Shown here piece by piece: positions 37,001-46,991 of a DNA stretch of 64,000 nucleotides (positions within the stretch are counted from its first letter, which is position 1; every line of letters begins with the position of its first letter). Both the position numbers and the translations under genes were made by a program. The stretch lies in NCBI RefSeq assembly GCF_004137355.1, contig NZ_SDVB01000311.1, positions 186,001 to 250,000 on the forward strand. Direction: 5' to 3'. The notes under the pieces were generated by a model that was not told the origin of the DNA, ran no database searches, and saw only the letters and a list, made by a program, of their open reading frames with translations. The stretch comes from Ciceribacter ferrooxidans (lineage in GTDB: Bacteria > Pseudomonadota > Alphaproteobacteria > Rhizobiales > Rhizobiaceae).

Positions 37001-40000
37001 TCGCATGGTATGTCAGCCAGTCGGCAGAGACGGAGGATCGCCTGTTCGTGCCTGAGGAGGTCACGATCGAGTTGCGCAAGATCGCTCGCCGAACCTGGCG
37101 CTACTACGAAGCCTTCGTGACTGCCGAAGACAACTACCTGCCTCCCGACAACTTCCAGGAGACACCGGAGCCGGTCCTTGCCCGCCGCACCTCACCGACC
37201 AATATCGGCGTCTATCTGCTCTCCGTGGTTTCGGCGCGACAGTTCGGCTGGGTCAGCTTCGAGCAGACGATCGAGCGGCTCGAACAGACGATCGCGACCG
37301 TCGAGACGATGGAGAAATTCCGTGGTCACCTCTACAACTGGTATTACACGGATACGCTGAAGACACTCGGCCCGCGTTACATTTCGGCTGTCGACAGCGG
37401 CAACCTTGCCGGCCATCTCATCGCCGTTTCGTCCGCTTGCCGGGAATGGGCCGAAGCACCTTCCGCGCACCTGCAGGGCAATCTAGACGGCATCGGCGAT
37501 GTCGGCGGCATCCTGCTGGAAGCGCTTGCCGAATTACCGGACGATCGCAAGACCGTTCGCCCGCTGCGCCGCCGGCTCGAAGAGCGCATCAACGGCTTCA
37601 ACAACGCGCTTGCAGCTGTCAAGCGCGAGCATGAGTTCGCGTCCATCCGGGTTATCAATCTGGCGGTGCTCGCGCGCGACATCCAAAAGCTCGCGTCGAA
37701 CCTCCACCATGAGGTGCGCTCCGAACAGAGCAAGGAAGTCACCCGCTGGACGGAATCACTGGTGAGAGCCTGCGAGGTGCACATCTCCGACAGCACATTC
37801 GACCTTTCCATTATCGAACCGCTTCGTCAGCGACTGGTCACGCTGCGCGACCGCGCCCGTGACATCGCCTTCTCAATGGACTTCGGTTTCCTGTTCCGCC
37901 CCGAACGTCGCCTTTTGTCGATTGGCTACCGCGTCGACAGCCGGGAACTCGACGAGGCATGCTACGACCTGTTGGCGTCGGAAGCCCGCCTCACAAGTCT
38001 TTTCGCCATCGCGAAGGGAGATCTTCCGACCGAGCACTGGTATCGTCTTGGCCGCCAGGTCGTGCCGATCGGCGCCCGCGCCGCGCTGATTTCGTGGTCC
38101 GGCTCGATGTTCGAGTACCTGATGCCGCCACTGGTTATGCAGGAGCGGCAAGGCGGCATTCTCAACCAGACGAACAATCTCGTCGTCCGGGAGCAGATGA
38201 ATCACGGAAAGCGCCTCAACATTCCATGGGGTATTTCGGAAGCCGCTTTCAACGCCCGCGACCACGAATTGACCTACCAGTACACCAATTTCGGGGTCCC
38301 CACCCTCGGGCTGAAGCGCGGCCTCGGCCAGAACGCGGTCATTGCACCCTATGCGTCGATCCTGGCCAGCCAGTACTTCCCGAAAGCTGCCCTCGAGAAC
38401 CTCGAGCGGTTGCGGAAACTGGGCGCGCTGGGCGCCTACGGCTTCCACGACGCGGTCGACTTTACGCCGACCCGCGTGCCTGAAGGAAAGACTTGCGCGG
38501 TCATCTACAACTACTATGCCCACCATCACGGCATGTCGATTGCCGCCATTGCCAACGTCGCCTTCAACGGCCGGCTACGCGAGCTCTTCCACTCCGATCC
38601 GGTAATCGAAGCAGCGGAACTCCTGTTGCAGGAAAAGGCGCCACGCGAGATCCCGGTCATGAGCGCGAAGTACGAACCGCAGACCCCCGGCAAGGGTCAG
38701 GCCGATCTCCTGCGACCCGAGATCCGCACCATCGTCGATCCCGCGATGAAGGACCGCGAAGTGGTCTTCCTGTCGAATGGACACTACTCCGTCATGCTCA
38801 CCGCGACCGGTTCGGGCTTCTCGCGATGGAACGGGCAGGCCGTTTCGAGATGGAAGGCAGATCCGACCGAGGATCGCTGGGGCACCTTCATCTTCTTGCG
38901 CGACATGGGAAGCGGCGAATGGTGGTCGACCACGGCAACGCCGCGGCGCGCCGAAGACGAAAAGACCAAGGCCATCTTCGGAGACGACAAGGCGGAATTC
39001 TTCAAGACCGTCGGCGACATTTCAAGCTCCGTCGAGTGCATCGTCGCAACCGAGCATGACGCCGAAGGCCGACGCGTCACACTCCTGAATACCGGGCCGG
39101 ACGACCGGTTTGTCGAGGTGACATCCTACCTCGAACCGGTTCTCGCCTTTGAAGACGCGGACAATGCCCACACGGCGTTCTCGCGGATGTTCATCAAGAC
39201 CGAGTTCGGCCGCCGCCGTGACGTCATTCGTGCGGAACGCAACAAGCGCAGCCCCTCCGATCCGGATATCTGCGTTGCACATCTCGTGGTCGATAATGCA
39301 GGTCCGGGCCGGCCGACCGAATTCGAAACCGACCGGCGCAAGTTCCTCGGCCGTGGCCGGAATCTCGCCAATGCGGCAGCCTTCGATCCGGGGGCAACGC
39401 TTTCGGGGACGGAGGGGTACACCCTCGACCCGATCCTCAGCCTGCGCCGGGTCGTACGGGTGCCCTCCGGCAAGAAGGTCAGCGTGATCTTCTGGACCAT
39501 TGCGGCCCCGAGCCGGCCGGAGGTGGATCGCGCCATCGAGCGCTATCGTCACCCCGATGCCTTCAGTCACGAGCTGGTGCATGCTTGGACACGTGCGCAG
39601 GTCGAGTTGCGGCACATCGGCATCACCTCGCAGCAGGCCGCCGCGTTTCAGCATCTGGGTCGCTATCTGGTCTATCCCGATAATCATCTGCGTTCAGACC
39701 CGGAAACCGTCAGAACCGGGCTTGCGTCGCAGCCCGCGCTTTGGCCGCTGGCGATCTCGGGAGACTTCCCGATCTTCGCGCTACGCATCAACGACGATAT
39801 GGACATGGAGATCGCACGCGAAGCGCTCAGCGCCCTCGAATTCCTGCGTCGGCGCGGCGTGGTCGCCGATCTTGCGGTCATCAACGAACGAGCAACCTCC
39901 TATGCGCAGGACATGCAGCACGCATTGGAACGGCTCGCCGAGAACCTGCGCTACCGGCAGGCCGACGGTGGGCGCCAGCACGTGTTCACAGTGCGTAACG

Positions 40001-42585
40001 ACCTCATGGAGGAAGGCACAACCCAGGCTCTCGTGGCAGCGGCCCGCGTCGTCCTCCATGCCCGTAACGGCAAGATCGTAGACCAGGTCAATCGCGCGGT
40101 TTCCCTGTTCGCTACACCCCGGCTGCCAGAGGGCGCCGAACCCGACTGGAGCGGGTTGCCGCCCGCCCAGCCACATAAGGGTCGGGACGTTCTGCTGACG
40201 GAACAGAGCGATCTGCTTTTCTGGAACGGCTTCGGCGGTTTCGACAAGGACGGCAGCGAATACGTCGTGCGTCTCGGTGCCAGCGGAACAACGCCCCATC
40301 CGTGGATCAACGTAATCGCCAACGAACAGTTCGGCTTCCATGTATCGGCCGAAGGCTCCGGCTTCACCTGGAGCCAGAACTCCCGCGACTATCAGGTGAC
40401 ACCATGGAGCAACGATCCGGTCACCAACCGGCCGGGCGAGGCTTTCTATGTCGCCGACCCTATGAGCGGCAAGACCTTCTCGCCCTTCAGAACCCTCAAT
40501 CTTGACGAAACGAGCCGTTACGAAACGCGGCACGGCCTCGGCTACAGCGTGTTCAAGAGCCGGCATGAAGGACTGGAACTCGAACTGACCCAGACAGTAG
40601 ACCGCGCGCGTCCGGTAAAGCTGTCGCGGATGGTTATACGCAATACCGGCAAGGCAGTCCGCACCTTGAGGGTTTATGGCTATGCCGAATGGGTTCTGGG
40701 CAACAATGCCCAAAAGACAGCGCCGTTCATCCTGTCCTCGTTCGATGAGGAAACGGGAGCGCTTTTCGCGACGAACCGTTATGATATCAACTATCCGGGC
40801 CGCGTCGCCTTCCTCGCCGCAAGCGAGCCGGCCGCAAGCTACACGGCCAGCCGCCGGGAGTTCATCGGACGGAACGGCTCGATCGAACTGCCGCAAGCGG
40901 TTGCACGGCAATCGAGGCTCCTGAACTCGATCGAAACCGAAGGCGATCCGTGTGCCGCACTCGCCCTCGATATCGAAGTGCCAGCCGGTGCAGCGAAGGA
41001 GCTCTGCTTCTTCCTCGGCGACTGTGCTACCGCGGCCGAGGCAAGCAGGCTGATCGCGGACGTCCGCAAGGAAGGCGCTGCCAAAATCCTGGAGACACAG
41101 CAGGCGTTCTGGCGTGATTTCACCGGCAGACTGCAGGTAAATACAGGCGACAAGTCGTTCGACTATCTGGTCAATGGCTGGCTGCCCTACCAGGCGCTGA
41201 GCTGTCGCCTGCTGGCCCGTGCTGGTTTCTACCAGGCAAGTGGCGCTTACGGTTTCCGCGACCAGCTGCAGGATACGCTGGCCTTTCTGACCGTGGATCC
41301 GAACCTGGCCCGCCGGCAGATTCTGCAAGCGGCGTCCCGGCAGTTCCTCGAAGGTGACGTACAGCATTGGTGGCTGCCGCAGACCGGCGCCGGCGTTCGC
41401 ACGCGCATCTCGGACGACGTCGTCTGGCTGGCCCACGCCGTTGACAGATACGTGATTGCGACCGGTGAAAATGCGATCCTTGATGAGGAAATTTCGTTCC
41501 TCGAAGGACCTGCGTTGCCCGATGGTGAAGCCGACTCGTTCTTCTTGCCGCAGCCGACGGAAGATCGCTTCAGCCTTTATGAGCACGCCGCCCGTGCCCT
41601 CGACCTCGCAGTCGCTCGTACCGGCATTCACGGTTTGCCGCTGATCCTCGGCGGCGACTGGAACGACGGCATGAATCGCGTTGGTCATAAGGGACAGGGC
41701 GAGAGCGTCTGGCTCGGGTGGTTCCTGGCAGGGACCCTGAAATCATTCCTCACCTATGCAGAGGAACGCGGCGACAGCACTCGCATCGCGCGGTGGACGA
41801 CGCATCTCGCTGAACTCACCTCCGCTCTTGAGAGTGCCGGGTGGGATGGCGAATACTACCGCCGTGGCTACTTCGACGACGGTGCCCCACTGGGGTCGGC
41901 CCAATCGGAAGAATGCCGCATCGACTCGATCGCCCAGTCCTGGAGCGTTCTCTCGCATCAGGCCCCGCCGGAGCGCGCGACGGCGTCCGTCGACGCTGCC
42001 GTCGCGAAACTGGTCGACGACGAGGCCGGCATCGTGCGGCTCTTCACTCCTCCCTTCGAGAAGACAGCGGCGGATCCGGGGTATATCAAGGCGTACCCGC
42101 CGGGTGTCCGCGAAAACGGTGGCCAGTACACGCATGCCGCCATTTGGCTCGGCATGGCGCTTGCGGAGCTCGGTCGCGATGCCGATGCCTGGCGGTGCTT
42201 CAATATTCTCAATCCGTTGAAACACGCCCTCGACGCGGATGCAGCAGAACGCTACCGGGTTGAACCCTACGTCGTGGCGGCAGATGTCTACGGCGACGGG
42301 GCTTATCTCGGGCGCGGCGGCTGGACTTGGTATACCGGCTCGGCGGGTTGGCTCTATCGCTTCGCGGTCGAGGGTATCCTCGGGGTGACCAGACGGGGCG
42401 ACACGCTGTTCGTCCGTCCGTGCCTGCCTCCCGAATGGCAGGGCTTCGAAGCGACGCTCACGATCGCCGAGCGCGTGTATGGCATCGCCGTCAAACGGTC
42501 GGAGGACGGCGGCTACGAGGTAACCGTCGATGGAAAGAGGCTGGCCGACGGTGTAAGCGGCTTCAAGCTCGCGAAATCCAAATAG
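34084..42585 (+). CDS. ndvB: Cyclic beta-1,2-glucan synthase NdvB
   Basis: A 2,833-residue inner-membrane protein that makes periplasmic cyclic beta-1,2-glucans, needed by rhizobia for osmoadaptation at low osmolarity, motility and nodule invasion. Membrane helices cluster at about 408-463, 809-853 and 939-979. The GT84 glycosyltransferase part has DAD (624-626) and QHRW (771-774). The C-terminal GH94 glucan-phosphorylase-like part, which sets ring size, has GGDWND near 2523-2528. The start at 34084 gives the family length (about 2,830); an in-frame ATG at 34003 would add 27 residues, and neither has a strong ribosome binding site. The exporter gene ndvA lies 4.7 kb further on. Confidence 0.97.
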   Translation: MSLPMTLLTSSREFETKQIDHNDSIRAAYFSNEELYESAAALARDGASELPALFAFDFFARHKENEREILRVYRATAADVENGATITPAAEWLLDNHYVIEEAIQEVRRDFPRRFYRQLPTMKIGEYEIPRTMALAWLYVAHTHSTVSQESMTALVEGFQSSQTLEIGELWALPSIVRFVLIENLRRISTRVDRSRRMRRKSNEIADEVIRLNDPSACKELFSRIEPLAEDNTFATQFLYRMRNGSQDTSFAVNWLEERLERSGRTADEAMTAEHNRLSSGNVTTGNIVKSLREIDDKEWSVWVEQVSQVDKILGQHTDYHQLDFGSRNAYRNTVERLARRSEKTEIEIAQLAIDMAAASARDPQSADAHSNVGGFLVGSQRKRLEQAIGYRPPLHLRIADLVRRMNWMAIAIPVIAITIAVLATVGWFLAGAGLSSPLILILLLMLSLPASEGATGLFNTLVTFIVKPARLTGYEFKDGIPADARTLVVVPCLIAKRDDVDELIRNLEVHHLTNPRGEISFALLSDWRDSAVEETPADIEILEYAKREVATLNARYAHDGKTRFYFLHRRRLFNPAEGVWMGWERKRGKLHELNLLLRGDRDTTYLPGANIVPEGVQYVMTLDADTRLMRDAVTKLVGKMHHPINRPVHDPETGRVVSGYGVLQPRVTPSLTTGEDASVFQRVFSINRGVDPYVFTVSDVYQDITGEGTFTGKGLYHVDAFERALKGRIDENTVLSHDLLEGSMARCALVTDVELVEDFPTRYEVEISRQHRWARGDWQLLPYIFDPSRGITALGRWKMVDNLRRSLTPMAWFLASAIGWYAMTPVGAAIWQLLLIFCIFVAPTLSLLSGLVPRQTDIVPKAHFQSLWSEVRSANAQVALRIVFIADAAWMMGDAIVRSLYRLFVSRKLLLEWRTAGSIQSVAQGNPLSYYRSMRHAPALALAAIGLASLSGNYGFLIGVPFAIFWILSPVVAWYVSQSAETEDRLFVPEEVTIELRKIARRTWRYYEAFVTAEDNYLPPDNFQETPEPVLARRTSPTNIGVYLLSVVSARQFGWVSFEQTIERLEQTIATVETMEKFRGHLYNWYYTDTLKTLGPRYISAVDSGNLAGHLIAVSSACREWAEAPSAHLQGNLDGIGDVGGILLEALAELPDDRKTVRPLRRRLEERINGFNNALAAVKREHEFASIRVINLAVLARDIQKLASNLHHEVRSEQSKEVTRWTESLVRACEVHISDSTFDLSIIEPLRQRLVTLRDRARDIAFSMDFGFLFRPERRLLSIGYRVDSRELDEACYDLLASEARLTSLFAIAKGDLPTEHWYRLGRQVVPIGARAALISWSGSMFEYLMPPLVMQERQGGILNQTNNLVVREQMNHGKRLNIPWGISEAAFNARDHELTYQYTNFGVPTLGLKRGLGQNAVIAPYASILASQYFPKAALENLERLRKLGALGAYGFHDAVDFTPTRVPEGKTCAVIYNYYAHHHGMSIAAIANVAFNGRLRELFHSDPVIEAAELLLQEKAPREIPVMSAKYEPQTPGKGQADLLRPEIRTIVDPAMKDREVVFLSNGHYSVMLTATGSGFSRWNGQAVSRWKADPTEDRWGTFIFLRDMGSGEWWSTTATPRRAEDEKTKAIFGDDKAEFFKTVGDISSSVECIVATEHDAEGRRVTLLNTGPDDRFVEVTSYLEPVLAFEDADNAHTAFSRMFIKTEFGRRRDVIRAERNKRSPSDPDICVAHLVVDNAGPGRPTEFETDRRKFLGRGRNLANAAAFDPGATLSGTEGYTLDPILSLRRVVRVPSGKKVSVIFWTIAAPSRPEVDRAIERYRHPDAFSHELVHAWTRAQVELRHIGITSQQAAAFQHLGRYLVYPDNHLRSDPETVRTGLASQPALWPLAISGDFPIFALRINDDMDMEIAREALSALEFLRRRGVVADLAVINERATSYAQDMQHALERLAENLRYRQADGGRQHVFTVRNDLMEEGTTQALVAAARVVLHARNGKIVDQVNRAVSLFATPRLPEGAEPDWSGLPPAQPHKGRDVLLTEQSDLLFWNGFGGFDKDGSEYVVRLGASGTTPHPWINVIANEQFGFHVSAEGSGFTWSQNSRDYQVTPWSNDPVTNRPGEAFYVADPMSGKTFSPFRTLNLDETSRYETRHGLGYSVFKSRHEGLELELTQTVDRARPVKLSRMVIRNTGKAVRTLRVYGYAEWVLGNNAQKTAPFILSSFDEETGALFATNRYDINYPGRVAFLAASEPAASYTASRREFIGRNGSIELPQAVARQSRLLNSIETEGDPCAALALDIEVPAGAAKELCFFLGDCATAAEASRLIADVRKEGAAKILETQQAFWRDFTGRLQVNTGDKSFDYLVNGWLPYQALSCRLLARAGFYQASGAYGFRDQLQDTLAFLTVDPNLARRQILQAASRQFLEGDVQHWWLPQTGAGVRTRISDDVVWLAHAVDRYVIATGENAILDEEISFLEGPALPDGEADSFFLPQPTEDRFSLYEHAARALDLAVARTGIHGLPLILGGDWNDGMNRVGHKGQGESVWLGWFLAGTLKSFLTYAEERGDSTRIARWTTHLAELTSALESAGWDGEYYRRGYFDDGAPLGSAQSEECRIDSIAQSWSVLSHQAPPERATASVDAAVAKLVDDEAGIVRLFTPPFEKTAADPGYIKAYPPGVRENGGQYTHAAIWLGMALAELGRDADAWRCFNILNPLKHALDADAAERYRVEPYVVAADVYGDGAYLGRGGWTWYTGSAGWLYRFAVEGILGVTRRGDTLFVRPCLPPEWQGFEATLTIAERVYGIAVKRSEDGGYEVTVDGKRLADGVSGFKLAKSK

Positions 42586-42638
42586 CTCCCGCACCGACAC
42601 CGGGAGCCAGAACGCAAGCGCGACATACGAACTAAAAG

Positions 42639-42662
42639 GCCCCGGAGATCACTCTCCGGGGC
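42639..42662. terminator. Bidirectional terminator between ndvB and pyc
   Basis: GCCCCGGAGA / TCTCCGGGGC with a four-base loop, flanked by AAAAGG on one side and CTTCGTTTC on the other. It lies between convergent genes. Confidence 0.88.
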
Positions 42663-42689
42663 TTCGTTTCTCCAAATTACGAGATTGAT

Positions 42690-45600
42690 CTACCCTTCGA
42701 AGACGACCAGCAAATCCTTGGCGTCGATCTGGTCACCGGCTTTCACCAGCACTTCCGCAATGACACCATCGCGATCGGCATGGATTGCCGTCTCCATCTT
42801 CATCGCTTCGATCGAGAGCAGAACGTCACCTGCCTTGACCTTGTGGCCGGACGAAACAGCAACCGTCGAAACGACCCCCGGCATCGGCGCTCCGATATGT
42901 GCCGGATTACTCGCTTCCGCCTTGCGACGGACGGCGCCGGCTGCGGCTCCGTGGGTACGGTCCGGCACCTTGATGCGGCGCGGTTGCCCATTGAGTTCGA
43001 AGAAGACGGTAACCATCCCTTTGTCGTTGGCGACGCCGATCGCCTGATTGACGATGACCAGTGTCTTCCCCTTCTCCAGATCGACGAAGAGCTCCTCGCC
43101 GGCCGGCAGGCCGTAGAAATAGTTTGGCGTGGGGATGACTGATACCGGACCATAGGTCTCGGCAGCGAGTGCGTAGTCTGTGAAGACCTTCGGATACATC
43201 AGATAGGATGCGAGCTCGAAGTCGGTGACCTTGCGCTCGAGCTTCTCCTCGATCACGGCACGTTCAGCCTCGATGTCCGTTTCGGCGAGAAGCGAACCGG
43301 GACGCACGGTGTAGGGTTTTTCGCCCTTCAGCACCTTCTTCTGCAAGCCTTCCGGCCATCCGAGTGGCGGCTGCCCCAGATCTCCCCTCAGCATGGAGAC
43401 GACCGACTCCGGGAAAGAAACATCCTTCTCCGGACTGACCACGTCCTCCACCGTGAGGTCTTGGCTGACCATCATCAGCGCCATGTCGCCGACGACCTTG
43501 GAGGATGGCGTCACCTTGACGATATCGCCGAACATCTGGTTGGCATCGGCGTAGGCCTGCGCTACCTCATGCCAACGCGTCTCGAGACCGAGCGAGCGAG
43601 CCTGCTCCTTGAGGTTCGTGAATTGTCCCCCCGGCATCTCGTGCAGGTAGACTTCCGAGGCCGGTCCCTTGAGATCGCTCTCGAAGGCGGCGTACTGATT
43701 GCGGACTGCCTCCCAGTAGAAGGATATGCGCCGAATCCAGTAGGGGTCGAGTTCAGGATCCCGCTCCGATCCACGCAGGGCTTCGACGATCGAACCCAGG
43801 CAGGGCTGCGAGGTGTTGCCGGAAAGAGCATCCATCGCAGCGTCGACGGCGTCAACGCCGGCGTCCACGGCCGCGAGAACCGTCGCGGCGGAAATTCCCG
43901 ACGTATCATGGGTGTGGAAATGGATCGGCAGGCTCGTTGCCTCGCGCAGGGCCTTGAACAGGATCTTCGCGGCAGCGGGTTTGAGGAGCCCCGCCATATC
44001 CTTGACGGCGATGATATGGGCGCCCGCCTTTTCGAGCTCTGCTGCCAGCGCCGTGTAGTACTTCAGATCGTACTTAGCGCGCGCCTCGTTCAGGATATCG
44101 CCGGTATAGCAGATTGCGGCCTCGCAGAGCTTGTTCTCCTCGGCAACGGCATCCATCGCCACGCGCATGTTGTCCACCCAGTTGAGGCAGTCAAAGACGC
44201 GGAAGAGGTCGATGCCAGCGGCTGCGGCCTGGCGTACGAAGTATTTGACGACGTTGTCGGAGTAGTTCTTGTAGCCGACACCGTTGGCGCCGCGCAGAAG
44301 CATCTGCAGGAGCAGGTTCGGCGCACCTTCGCGAATGAGCGCCAGCCGCTCCCACGGATCTTCGGTAAGGAACCGCATCGAAACGTCGAAGGTCGCGCCG
44401 CCCCAGCATTCCAGCGAAAGGAGGTTCGGCAGCGCCCGCGCGTATGTGCCGGCCACGCGAGCGATGTCGAAGGTGCGCATGCGGGTCGCCAGCAGCGACT
44501 GGTGGCCGTCGCGCATCGTCGTGTCAGTCACGAGGACACGCTTCTGTTCGCGCATCCATGCGGCAAACTTCACCGGGCCCAGTTGATCGAGCAATTGCTT
44601 CGTGCCGTCTCGCACCTCCCCTTCGATGAACGGCAGGACAGGATCGGCAGCATCCTCCGGCGGGCGCGGACGGCCTTTCACCTCGGGATGGCCATTCACG
44701 GTGACGTCGGCGAGATAGGTGAGCAGCTTGGTTGCACGGTCCTGGCGCTTCACCTGCGCGAAGAGCTCGGGCGTCGAGTCGATGAACCGCGTCGTATAGC
44801 TGTTGTCGAGGAATTTCGGATGGCCGATGATCGCTTCGAGGAACGTGAGGTTGGTTGCCACGCCACGGATGCGGAATTCACGCAGCGCGCGGTCCATCCG
44901 CCGGATCGCCTCCTCGGGCGTCGGCGCCCAGGCGGTCACCTTTTCCAGCAGCGGATCGTAGTAGCGGGTGATGACGGCCCCCGAATAGGCGGTGCCGCCA
45001 TCCAGACGAATACCGAACCCGGTCGCTCCGCGATAAGCCGTAATACGACCGTAGTCAGGGATGAAGTTCTGCTCCGGGTCTTCGGTCGTGATCCGGCACT
45101 GCAGCGCATGCCCGTTGAGACGGATATCTTCCTGCTTCGGAACGCCGGATTCGGGCGTGCCGATTGCATGCCCTTCGAGGATATGGATCTGCGCCTTGAC
45201 GATATCGATCCCGGTCACCGCCTCCGTCACCGTATGCTCGACCTGGATGCGCGGGTTGACTTCGATGAAGTAGAATTTGCCGGTGTCGGCATCCATCAGG
45301 TACTCGACCGTGCCGGCACCGATGTAGTTGGTCGCACGGGCGATCTTCAGCGAGTATTCGGCGAGTTCCTTGCGCTGGGCGGCGTTCAGGTAGGGTGCCG
45401 GAGCACGCTCGACGACCTTCTGGTTACGGCGCTGGATGGAGCAGTCGCGTTCATAGAGATGCACGGCATTGCCGTGGGTGTCGCCAAGGATCTGGCTTTC
45501 GACGTGCCGGGCGTTCTCGACCAGCTTCTCGAGGTAGACCTCGTCCTTGCCGAACGCCGCCTTGGCTTCGCGCTTGGCCTCGGTAACTTCGCGCGCCAGA

Positions 45601-46151
45601 TCCTTCGGATCGCGGATCGCACGCATCCCGCGTCCACCGCCGCCCCAGGAGGCCTTCAGCATCACCGGATAGCCGATCTCTTCGGCCATGCGGGCGACTT
45701 CTGCCATGTCGTCCGGCAGCGGTTCGGTCGCCGGCACCACGGGAACGCCGACGCTGATTGCAAGATTGCGCGCCGCAACCTTGTTGCCCAACTGGCGCAT
45801 GGTGTCGGCCTTGGGTCCGATAAAAGTGATGCCCGCAGCATTGCAGGCATCGACAAATTCCGGACTTTCGGAAAGGAGGCCATAACCCGGGTGGATCGCA
45901 TCGGCTCCTGAAAGCTTGGCGACGCGGATGATTTCCTCGATGGAAAGATAGCTCTCAATAGGACCGAGATCACGCGCGAGGTGCGGACCTCGCCCCACCT
46001 GATAGCTCTCGTCCGCCTTGAACCGGTGCAGCGAAAGCTTGTCTTCCTCGGCCCAGATCGCGACTGTTTTCAGTCCCAGTTCGTTCGCCGCACGGAAAAC
46101 GCGGATGGCGATCTCTGATCTGTTGGCAACAAGAATCTTGGAAATGGTCAA
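42690..46151 (-). CDS. pyc: Pyruvate carboxylase
   Basis: A 1,153-residue biotin enzyme that makes oxaloacetate from pyruvate, bicarbonate and ATP, the anaplerotic step for growth on sugars. It has an N-terminal biotin carboxylase (about 1-455), a central carboxyltransferase (about 535-810; VTDTTMRDGHQSLLATR), and a C-terminal biotinyl domain with the biotin lysine at 1118 (EAMKMET). The start is a TTG at 46151 preceded by GAGGAG at six bases, which matches the known length of rhizobial Pyc; the ATG at 46190 would add 13 unconserved residues. It is convergent with ndvB and follows expR on the same strand. Confidence 0.97.
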   Translation of the reverse strand: MTISKILVANRSEIAIRVFRAANELGLKTVAIWAEEDKLSLHRFKADESYQVGRGPHLARDLGPIESYLSIEEIIRVAKLSGADAIHPGYGLLSESPEFVDACNAAGITFIGPKADTMRQLGNKVAARNLAISVGVPVVPATEPLPDDMAEVARMAEEIGYPVMLKASWGGGGRGMRAIRDPKDLAREVTEAKREAKAAFGKDEVYLEKLVENARHVESQILGDTHGNAVHLYERDCSIQRRNQKVVERAPAPYLNAAQRKELAEYSLKIARATNYIGAGTVEYLMDADTGKFYFIEVNPRIQVEHTVTEAVTGIDIVKAQIHILEGHAIGTPESGVPKQEDIRLNGHALQCRITTEDPEQNFIPDYGRITAYRGATGFGIRLDGGTAYSGAVITRYYDPLLEKVTAWAPTPEEAIRRMDRALREFRIRGVATNLTFLEAIIGHPKFLDNSYTTRFIDSTPELFAQVKRQDRATKLLTYLADVTVNGHPEVKGRPRPPEDAADPVLPFIEGEVRDGTKQLLDQLGPVKFAAWMREQKRVLVTDTTMRDGHQSLLATRMRTFDIARVAGTYARALPNLLSLECWGGATFDVSMRFLTEDPWERLALIREGAPNLLLQMLLRGANGVGYKNYSDNVVKYFVRQAAAAGIDLFRVFDCLNWVDNMRVAMDAVAEENKLCEAAICYTGDILNEARAKYDLKYYTALAAELEKAGAHIIAVKDMAGLLKPAAAKILFKALREATSLPIHFHTHDTSGISAATVLAAVDAGVDAVDAAMDALSGNTSQPCLGSIVEALRGSERDPELDPYWIRRISFYWEAVRNQYAAFESDLKGPASEVYLHEMPGGQFTNLKEQARSLGLETRWHEVAQAYADANQMFGDIVKVTPSSKVVGDMALMMVSQDLTVEDVVSPEKDVSFPESVVSMLRGDLGQPPLGWPEGLQKKVLKGEKPYTVRPGSLLAETDIEAERAVIEEKLERKVTDFELASYLMYPKVFTDYALAAETYGPVSVIPTPNYFYGLPAGEELFVDLEKGKTLVIVNQAIGVANDKGMVTVFFELNGQPRRIKVPDRTHGAAAGAVRRKAEASNPAHIGAPMPGVVSTVAVSSGHKVKAGDVLLSIEAMKMETAIHADRDGVIAEVLVKAGDQIDAKDLLVVFEG

Positions 46152-46262
46152 ATCGGTCTCCTCAGTCGATCGGCCACGGGCATGCTGCACCGCGAAATCT
46201 CCTTATCCTGTTGTCACAGGAAGTTCAATTTGTCCGACCGACTGGGAGAAAAATATGGCGTC

Positions 46263-46991
46263 TCAGGTTATCAGGCCAAGGCGGAACGCGAGTGCCACGA
46301 CGTGCTGGCGATTCTTAGCATTCAGCTTGTCCTGAATGCCGTTCATGTACCAATCCACCGTGTGGTTCGAGATTTTGAGAATCCGGCTGATGTCGTTCGA
46401 GGTGAGACCGTCGGCCAGATAGTTCAGGACCTCCATTTCACGACGCGTCATTCGCGTTTCGACCTTGCTGACGGACTCGAGTTCGCCCGACTGGCGCCGC
46501 AGCTCCATCAGTCGCCAGAACGCCTTTTTCGCAACGGCTTCGAAGAGCGTCATTTCGACGGGTGAAAGCTCGACGGGCTTGCCGCCAACCGTCATGTTGC
46601 CGAGGAGGCCGTTGCGACCATGGATCGGAAATATATAGCCGTCTTCCAGCCCGAAACGCTGAGAATCGGCCATCATGCGTTCCATGCGCTTGCGATGAGG
46701 GTCACCGCGGAAAACCGATATCGTATCGCGCCACCGGAAACCGCGTTGTGCCTGACCGAGGTATCGAACTGTCGGGTCTATGAGCACATATTTCTTGGCG
46801 ATGTACGTTTCCGGCCAACGGCCCGCCAGCACCAGTCTCATCGGATTCTCGTTCGGCTTCGGCTGCCGGACGACTCCGTAGTAGTCGAACTGATAGTGGT
46901 TCAGCAGTTTCTCAAGCTCCGCCGTCAGATCCTCGGCATTCTTGCATTCGTCAGCTACAACCAGGAACTGAACGATCTGGTTTATGCTCAT
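46263..46991 (-). CDS. expR: LuxR family quorum-sensing regulator, ExpR orthologue
   Basis: A 242-residue AHL-receptor regulator. The ligand domain keeps the six LuxR-signature positions (Trp59, Tyr63, Asp72, Pro73, Trp87, Gly118), and the DNA-binding domain keeps the LxxLADGLTSNDI helix-turn-helix pattern. Place (between pyc and ndvA) and size match ExpR of Sinorhizobium meliloti, which binds long-chain AHLs and controls exopolysaccharide and motility; in strain Rm1021 that gene is broken by an insertion, here it is whole. The ATG at 46991 has GAGGGG upstream; a longer reading from 47135 is not credible. No AHL synthase gene is in the window. Confidence 0.92.
   Translation of the reverse strand: MSINQIVQFLVVADECKNAEDLTAELEKLLNHYQFDYYGVVRQPKPNENPMRLVLAGRWPETYIAKKYVLIDPTVRYLGQAQRGFRWRDTISVFRGDPHRKRMERMMADSQRFGLEDGYIFPIHGRNGLLGNMTVGGKPVELSPVEMTLFEAVAKKAFWRLMELRRQSGELESVSKVETRMTRREMEVLNYLADGLTSNDISRILKISNHTVDWYMNGIQDKLNAKNRQHVVALAFRLGLIT

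Noticed and set aside
39781-41688. Open frame of 635 codons on the minus strand
   Set aside because: Antisense shadow of ndvB, in which the GH94 part is fully conserved across the same bases.
43461-45911. Open frame of 816 codons on the plus strand
   Set aside because: Antisense shadow of pyruvate carboxylase. No family-like sequence and a composition rich in Arg, His and Asp, typical of such shadows.
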